Positions 5,611 through 8,823 of a DNA stretch of 8,823 nt are shown piece after piece. The notes beneath the pieces were generated by a model. That model made no database searches and was not told the origin of the DNA. It saw only the letters and a list, made by a program, of their open reading frames with translations. Position numbers and translations under genes: made by a program. Positions within the stretch are counted from its first letter, which is position 1. Every line of letters begins with the position of its first letter. This stretch comes from an uncultured Clostridia bacterium (lineage in GTDB: Bacteria; Bacillota; Clostridia; Lachnospirales; Lachnospiraceae). Location of the stretch: the NCBI GenBank assembly GCA_946623485.1, contig CAMORF010000075.1, forward strand, positions 1 through 8,823. Direction: 5' to 3'.

Positions 5611-5699
5611 AAAAAAAGGGCTTCCATGCTCCTCTTGTAAGTTCTCATGCCCAGGCAGATCACCCACAAAGCAATGCACACGGAATAAGCCCCTTCACT
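5611..5699 (-). ncRNA. Candidate structured small RNA or attenuated leader, about 89 nt
   Basis: Between a good promoter and a seven-T tract (5611-5617) the minus-strand transcript folds as one extended hairpin. AAGGGGCTT (5687-5695) pairs with AAGCCCTTT (5615-5623) over nine pairs, one of them G-T. CCGTGT (5678-5683) pairs with GCATGG (5624-5629). CTTTGTGGGT (5662-5671) pairs with ACTTACAAGAG (5632-5642) over ten pairs with one bulge. A small TGC/GCA hairpin caps it. The base stem runs directly into the T tract, so it would also work as an intrinsic terminator. It lies after the M20 gene and before the 5006-5377 gene, so it could be an independent small RNA or a termination-controlled leader of that gene. 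No Rfam family was recognised; it lacks the SRP RNA core and the 5' half of a ZTP riboswitch. Confidence 0.55.
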
Positions 5700-5705
5700 G
5701 CATCA

Positions 5706-5734
5706 AGTATATCAATAATACCTTGTTCTATCAA
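5706..5734 (-). promoter_or_regulatory. Promoter for the 5611-5699 transcript
   Basis: On the minus strand TTGATA (5729-5734) and TATACT (5706-5711) are separated by exactly 17 bases. Each box matches five of six consensus positions or nearly so. The predicted start is A at 5699, seven bases beyond the -10 box. Confidence 0.72.
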
Positions 5735-5742
5735 GCTTAAAT

Positions 5743-5760
5743 GTTTAATAATTATCAAAC
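5743..5760. promoter_or_regulatory. AT-rich palindrome upstream of the -35 box, possible operator
   Basis: GTTTAATAATTATCAAAC is an 18-bp palindrome with one wobble position, centred about 20 bp upstream of the -35 box at 5729-5734. It sits in the short gap between the M20 stop codon and the promoter. It loosely resembles Fur- or PerR-type ATAAT/ATTAT operators but lacks their odd-length 7-1-7 symmetry, so no regulator is named. Confidence 0.35.
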
Positions 5761-5821
5761 ACTTTTATCATATTTTTTTCAGCAGACACCTCTATCAGTG
5801 CAGAATCCTATAATATCCCTC

Positions 5822-6976
5822 CTAATCGGCCGCACAGGATGCATAAAGCTGCGCCGCATACGGTATCGCACTGTCATCCGCAAAAAACTGCGGCGTATGC
5901 AGTTCATGTATGTCCATGCCTGCTGCCCGGCTTCCAATCCAATAATAAAAGCAAGGCACATACTTCCTGTACAATGCAAAATCCTCACTGGCAAGCGACG
6001 GCACCGCATCCGTCAATATGCTGCCGCTCCTTTTTGCAAAACAGACCGCCTTTTGGGTCATCTCAGGAGAATTCCATACTGCAGGAATCCGTTCTTTCCA
6101 CAGAATCTCTGAATGGCATTCATATGCCTGCGCCGTATGGTCAACAATCTCTTCTACACGCTCTATCATACGCTCCAGCACAGCTTCAGAAAGCGAACGC
6201 ACCGTAGCCCTCATACAGACCTGGTCCACCACAAGGTTTGCGGGGCTTCCGCCCTCAATCATATTGATTGAGAGGATCCCTGCCTCCAGCGGATTGATGT
6301 TCCTGCTGACTACCGTCTGCAAAGATGAAATCATGGCCGCGGCGCAGACAATCGGATCTACATTCAGGTGCGGCATGGAACCATGCCCGCCTTGGCCATG
6401 CACAATGATGTCAAAGTTCCTTTTCGCTGACATCAGCACGCCTTCCTTGCATACCACCCTGCCGACCTCCACAGAAGGCCAGTTATGCATGCCATAGCAA
6501 ACATCCGGATGGATCCGGTCAAAAAGCCCTGCATCAATCAGCATCCTTGCGCCGGTTGTCCCTTCTTCCGCAGGCTGGAACACCAGATCAACCGCCGGGA
6601 GGACCTGGCCTTCCTGTTTCATTCTTGTAAGCAGCAAAGCCGCCCCGCAGAGGGCTGCCGTGTGAAGGTCATGCCCGCACGCATGCATAACGCCCGGCAC
6701 GGATGATTTCCATGGGAGCTCCACCTGCTCTGTCTGCGGAAGGGCATCGATATCCGCCCTCAGCATGATCTCTCCGCGGCCCTGGCTGCCGGGAATCTGC
6801 GCCACCACGCCGGTATCAACAGGCAGGCTGATGATCCGGCATCCCGGCAGGGCAGACAGAAACTCCCTGATTTTACGGGTTGTGCGGAATTCCTTCCGGG
6901 ACAGTTCCGGGTTCTGATGCAGGTCATGCCGGAATCGGGTCAGCATCCGGATGTCTTCGTTTGTCAGTCGCTCCAT
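5822..6976 (-). CDS. M20-family metallo-amidohydrolase (N-acyl amino acid / hippurate hydrolase type), 384 aa
   Basis: Cytosolic zinc- or manganese-dependent hydrolase of the M20 family (AmhX/HipO/IAA-amidohydrolase group) that removes acyl groups from N-acyl amino acids or similar amides. Full length (about 380-400 aa is usual). LRADIDALP (residues 72-80) carries the bridging-aspartate motif. HACGHD (98-103) gives the metal-binding Cys100 and His102. QPAEEG (134-139) gives the catalytic glutamate and a metal-binding glutamate. YGMHNWP (161-167) gives the metal His164. GHGSMPHLNVDPI (197-209) is the start of the lid dimerisation domain. SEDF (330-333) and HELHTPQF (357-364, His360) complete the site, so the enzyme looks active. 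The ATG at 6976 lies just four bases after the HIT stop, and GGAGAG inside the HIT gene serves as ribosome binding site. The TAG is at 5822-5824. The exact substrate cannot be read from sequence. Confidence 0.95.
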   Translation of the reverse strand: MERLTNEDIRMLTRFRHDLHQNPELSRKEFRTTRKIREFLSALPGCRIISLPVDTGVVAQIPGSQGRGEIMLRADIDALPQTEQVELPWKSSVPGVMHACGHDLHTAALCGAALLLTRMKQEGQVLPAVDLVFQPAEEGTTGARMLIDAGLFDRIHPDVCYGMHNWPSVEVGRVVCKEGVLMSAKRNFDIIVHGQGGHGSMPHLNVDPIVCAAAMISSLQTVVSRNINPLEAGILSINMIEGGSPANLVVDQVCMRATVRSLSEAVLERMIERVEEIVDHTAQAYECHSEILWKERIPAVWNSPEMTQKAVCFAKRSGSILTDAVPSLASEDFALYRKYVPCFYYWIGSRAAGMDIHELHTPQFFADDSAIPYAAQLYASCAAD

Positions 6977-6980
6977 AGCT

Positions 6981-7421
6981 TCAGCATCTCTCCAAAGCTT
7001 CCCTGATATCCCGGATCATTTTCCCATACTCTTCATCGGTCAGGTAAACCTTGTCCGGGTTCATCTGGAACACACCGCCCCACTCGTCGCCATCCTTGTA
7101 CTTCGGTACGAGGTGCATGTGAAGATGGCATCCTGTATCGCCATAAGCCCCATAGTTCAGCTTGTCCGGATGGAATACCTGGTGGATGGCCTTGGCCGCA
7201 CGGTTCACATCCGCGAAGAAACGGTTCCTCATCTCATCGCTGATATCCACAATCTCACTTACATGATCCTGGTAGGCAACAATACAGCGGCCCCTTTTGC
7301 TTTGCTCCTTGAAAAGGATCAACTGACTGACATCCATGTCGCAGATCTTAATCCCAAATTTTGCAAGGAGCTCCCCGCCCTGGCAGTATCCACAGTTTTC
7401 GCCAATGATTTCCGGTTTCAT
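6981..7421 (-). CDS. HIT-family nucleotide hydrolase/transferase, 146 aa
   Basis: Histidine-triad protein, probably a cytosolic nucleoside phosphoramidase or dinucleoside polyphosphate hydrolase. The active-site triad is seen as HLHMHLVPK (residues 99-107; His99, His101, His103), close to the C-terminus as in the family. An N-terminal CGYC (10-13) is the Cys-x-x-Cys pair common in zinc-binding HIT proteins. GRCIVAYQDHVSEIVDI (44-60) fits the conserved strand-helix that contacts the nucleotide. The ATG at 7421 has AAAGGAAG (7427-7434) five bases upstream. The TGA at 6981-6983 is followed after four bases by the M20 gene, so the two are almost certainly cotranscribed. A perfect 6-bp inverted repeat (TTGTCA, six bases, TGACAA; 7459-7476) in the upstream gap may be an operator. 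No clear promoter boxes were found there. Confidence 0.94.
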   Translation of the reverse strand: MKPEIIGENCGYCQGGELLAKFGIKICDMDVSQLILFKEQSKRGRCIVAYQDHVSEIVDISDEMRNRFFADVNRAAKAIHQVFHPDKLNYGAYGDTGCHLHMHLVPKYKDGDEWGGVFQMNPDKVYLTDEEYGKMIRDIREALERC

Positions 7422-7537
7422 AGCATCTTCCTTTCTGACTTCCTTCAGTCTTTAAACCTTGTCATAATCCTGACAATATCATTAGCAAGCAGTCCTTTTA
7501 TGCAGTAAATCTTTTCAGCCCTCAGACGAAGCTATGC

Positions 7538-8823
7538 TTATGCCTTTTTTCTCTTAATGGTTCCCTTGAATCCGGCATTGATCAGCTTCGTGCGCAGATT
7601 CGTATACTGCTTCTGCGTCATGCCGCTGACGAGAATGGTGCGCACGCTGCTGTTTTGGAATGCGCCCTTCTGTATACTGAAGCGGTCGGCCGTTTTTCCA
7701 CTTAGAACCAGCTTTTTCACCCGGGATCCGGAAAATGCCCCCCTTCGGATCGTCAGTGTCGTAGTGCTTCTTCCGATGTTGATCGTGACATTTTTGGCTG
7801 TTGTTTTCGCAAACGCCTCCTTGCAGATCGCGGAAACCGGATTGGTAGCCGTTCTCCTGGTCGTCTTGGTAATGACCGCGCCCGTGAGAAGAATGGAGGC
7901 GTTATCGCTGTCATCGACGCTTCTGATGGCAGCCGTTCCCTTGGCTCTCAGAGCGACAGTCAGCGGCTCCAGGCTCTTCACATCATAGGTGCCAAGAACC
8001 TTCTCCTCTTCTTCCGGAATCAATTTGGTGACATAGACGGTCTCCGTCTCCTTCACAGTGACCGTTTCCTTCACCGTTACCGTTTCCTTCTCTTTCAGAT
8101 CCGGTATCTTCACCTCTTTCAGCGCGCCCGCATAATCCGTCCGGAAGTCTCCATTGCATTCTTCCAGGAACAGGTAGAACCGGTCGGTGTCCTGGATGTT
8201 TACAGCGGAAAGATCCACCTGGATTGTTCCCTGTGCTTCGGCAGCAAGCCTGCCATAATAGGTAATCCCGCCGTTCTCATTTTTCACAATGCCGGAAACA
8301 TACCGGCCTGCGCCTGCGGGTACCCCGGAATATTCAATCGTAAGGAAACTTTCATCACGATCCACCCTGTCGACCGTCAGCGTCATGGAGCGATCCATCA
8401 GGGTCAGCTTCTGTTCACCGCTGCCGGAAGGTGCATTGACCTGAAGGCCTGTCACCCCCGTTGTCTCCGAAAGCTTCCCGCCCTTTGCTGCCGAGGAAAA
8501 GAGCACCATTGTCTTGTCCAGGTTGAACGCAGGACGTGCTGCATAATCTCCTCTGGTAAGTTCATCTGCGCGCTGCTCAAACCACTTTTTTATCTCTGCC
8601 GGAATGTCTTGATTCAGGTCCAGATGCGCCTGGTACACCGTGGCCAGCATCAGGGTTCCTTCTGCATGGACAACCCCGATCTTGGGGATCGTGCTTACCT
8701 CCCGTTTGGATAAGCCATTGTATTCACTGCTTCCCGGAGAGCGCAGGAGCCAGATCGCAGGGCTTCCATTATAGTCTGCCTTTGCGTTGTTCCCGAGATA
8801 ATCGTCTACTTCCCTGGCTGAGA
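7538..8823 (-). CDS. Large surface protein, 3' part: DUF6273-like domain, repeat linker, BspA-like C-terminus (partial)
   Basis: The frame stays open to the right edge (8823), so the start, signal peptide and N-terminal domains lie outside the window; 427 codons are seen. WLLRSPGSSEYNG (nucleotides about 8716-8752), GVVHAEGT and ARPAFNLD (about 8508-8533), then SSAAKGGK, match the lectin-like DUF6273 pattern of Lachnospiraceae surface proteins (WWLRSPG...GVRPALNL...SAAxGGK). An Ig-like segment follows (VSGIVKNENGGITYYGRLA to RTDYAGALKEVKI). Then comes a charged repeat linker of VKET/ETVTV units (8021-8098). The C-terminal 90 residues contain two BspA-type leucine-rich units, each with RRGAF or QKGAF followed by SxVxxLxxS. 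The tail AGFKGTIKRKKA is basic and there is no LPXTG anchor. Likely secreted or wall-associated; the ligand is unknown. The TAA is at 7538-7540, with no obvious terminator after it. Confidence 0.85.
   Translation of the reverse strand, partial: SAREVDDYLGNNAKADYNGSPAIWLLRSPGSSEYNGLSKREVSTIPKIGVVHAEGTLMLATVYQAHLDLNQDIPAEIKKWFEQRADELTRGDYAARPAFNLDKTMVLFSSAAKGGKLSETTGVTGLQVNAPSGSGEQKLTLMDRSMTLTVDRVDRDESFLTIEYSGVPAGAGRYVSGIVKNENGGITYYGRLAAEAQGTIQVDLSAVNIQDTDRFYLFLEECNGDFRTDYAGALKEVKIPDLKEKETVTVKETVTVKETETVYVTKLIPEEEEKVLGTYDVKSLEPLTVALRAKGTAAIRSVDDSDNASILLTGAVITKTTRRTATNPVSAICKEAFAKTTAKNVTINIGRSTTTLTIRRGAFSGSRVKKLVLSGKTADRFSIQKGAFQNSSVRTILVSGMTQKQYTNLRTKLINAGFKGTIKRKKA
8021..8098 (-). repeat. Low-complexity VKET/ETVTV linker repeat within the surface protein
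   Basis: The encoded stretch contains ETVTVK, ETVTVK and ETETVYVTK in a row, with matching DNA units ending in CCGTTTCCTTCAC on the plus strand. Acidic-basic alternation and beta-branched residues suggest an extended spacer between the Ig-like and leucine-rich parts. Such DNA may vary in copy number between strains. Confidence 0.6.

Noticed and set aside
5648..5656. GCCTGGGCA on the minus strand, like the 3' core of a ZTP (pfl) riboswitch
   Set aside because: The upstream half typical of that class (GGGTCGTGAC-like with its stem) is absent, and no purine or folate gene follows.
5607..5681. 24-codon hydrophobic frame starting with GTG at 5681 (VCIALWVICLGMRTYKRSMEALFL, too short to judge)
   Set aside because: It runs through the predicted hairpin and T tract, has a GTG start with a poor ribosome binding site, and is better explained as the small RNA.
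7459..7476. TTGTCA/TGACAA inverted repeat upstream of the HIT gene
   Set aside because: Short, and without recognisable promoter boxes around it; mentioned under the HIT gene only as a possible operator.

Overview
The window reads as a chromosomal segment of a gut-type clostridium, most likely Lachnospiraceae (Bacillota). This is inferred from the strong AGGAGG-like ribosome binding sites, the moderate G+C, the surface protein with a WLLRSPGS/ARPAFNLD lectin-like (DUF6273-type) domain and a C-terminal BspA-like repeat region, and a double-glycine-leader peptide. No sequence search could be run, so family names rest on motifs read by eye. Nearly all genes lie on the minus strand. The only clear plus-strand gene is a tRNA.

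Layout from left to right. Positions 113-819 hold a nitroreductase-family gene and, upstream of it on the same strand, a previously uncalled 33-codon gene for a peptide with a GG leader. Positions 939-1013 carry an array of about seven 11-bp direct repeats just upstream of a possible promoter for that peptide. Positions 1074-1238 are a complete tRNA-Leu unit (promoter, tRNA with anticodon AAG, intrinsic terminator). Positions 1267-1383 hold a REP-like palindrome cluster.

Positions 1379-3412 are a three-gene minus-strand cluster: a six-helix membrane protein (Pr6Pr-like), a small protein resembling type III-D Csx19, and a RAMP-fold protein resembling the C-terminal two thirds of type III-D Csx10. 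No Cas10, Csm3/Cas7, adaptation gene or CRISPR array is visible, so this is an orphan or decayed fragment. A MATE-family exporter gene (3458-4846) abuts the apparently shortened csx10-like gene. The junction lies in a 22-bp tandem repeat that contains the exporter's stop codon. Further upstream, 5006-5377 encodes a small alpha/beta protein with a weak resemblance to the Csx15 family of type III accessory proteins.

Positions 5611-5760 contain a good promoter, an AT-rich palindrome, and an about 89-nt segment that folds into one long hairpin ending in a T7 tract. This is a candidate small RNA or attenuated leader. Positions 5822-7421 are a tight HIT hydrolase / M20 amidohydrolase operon. Positions 7538 to the right edge are the 3' part of a large surface protein that continues beyond the window.

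The parts most worth following are the GG peptide with its phased repeats, the orphan Csx10/Csx19-like pair with its broken edge, and the structured RNA at 5611-5699.
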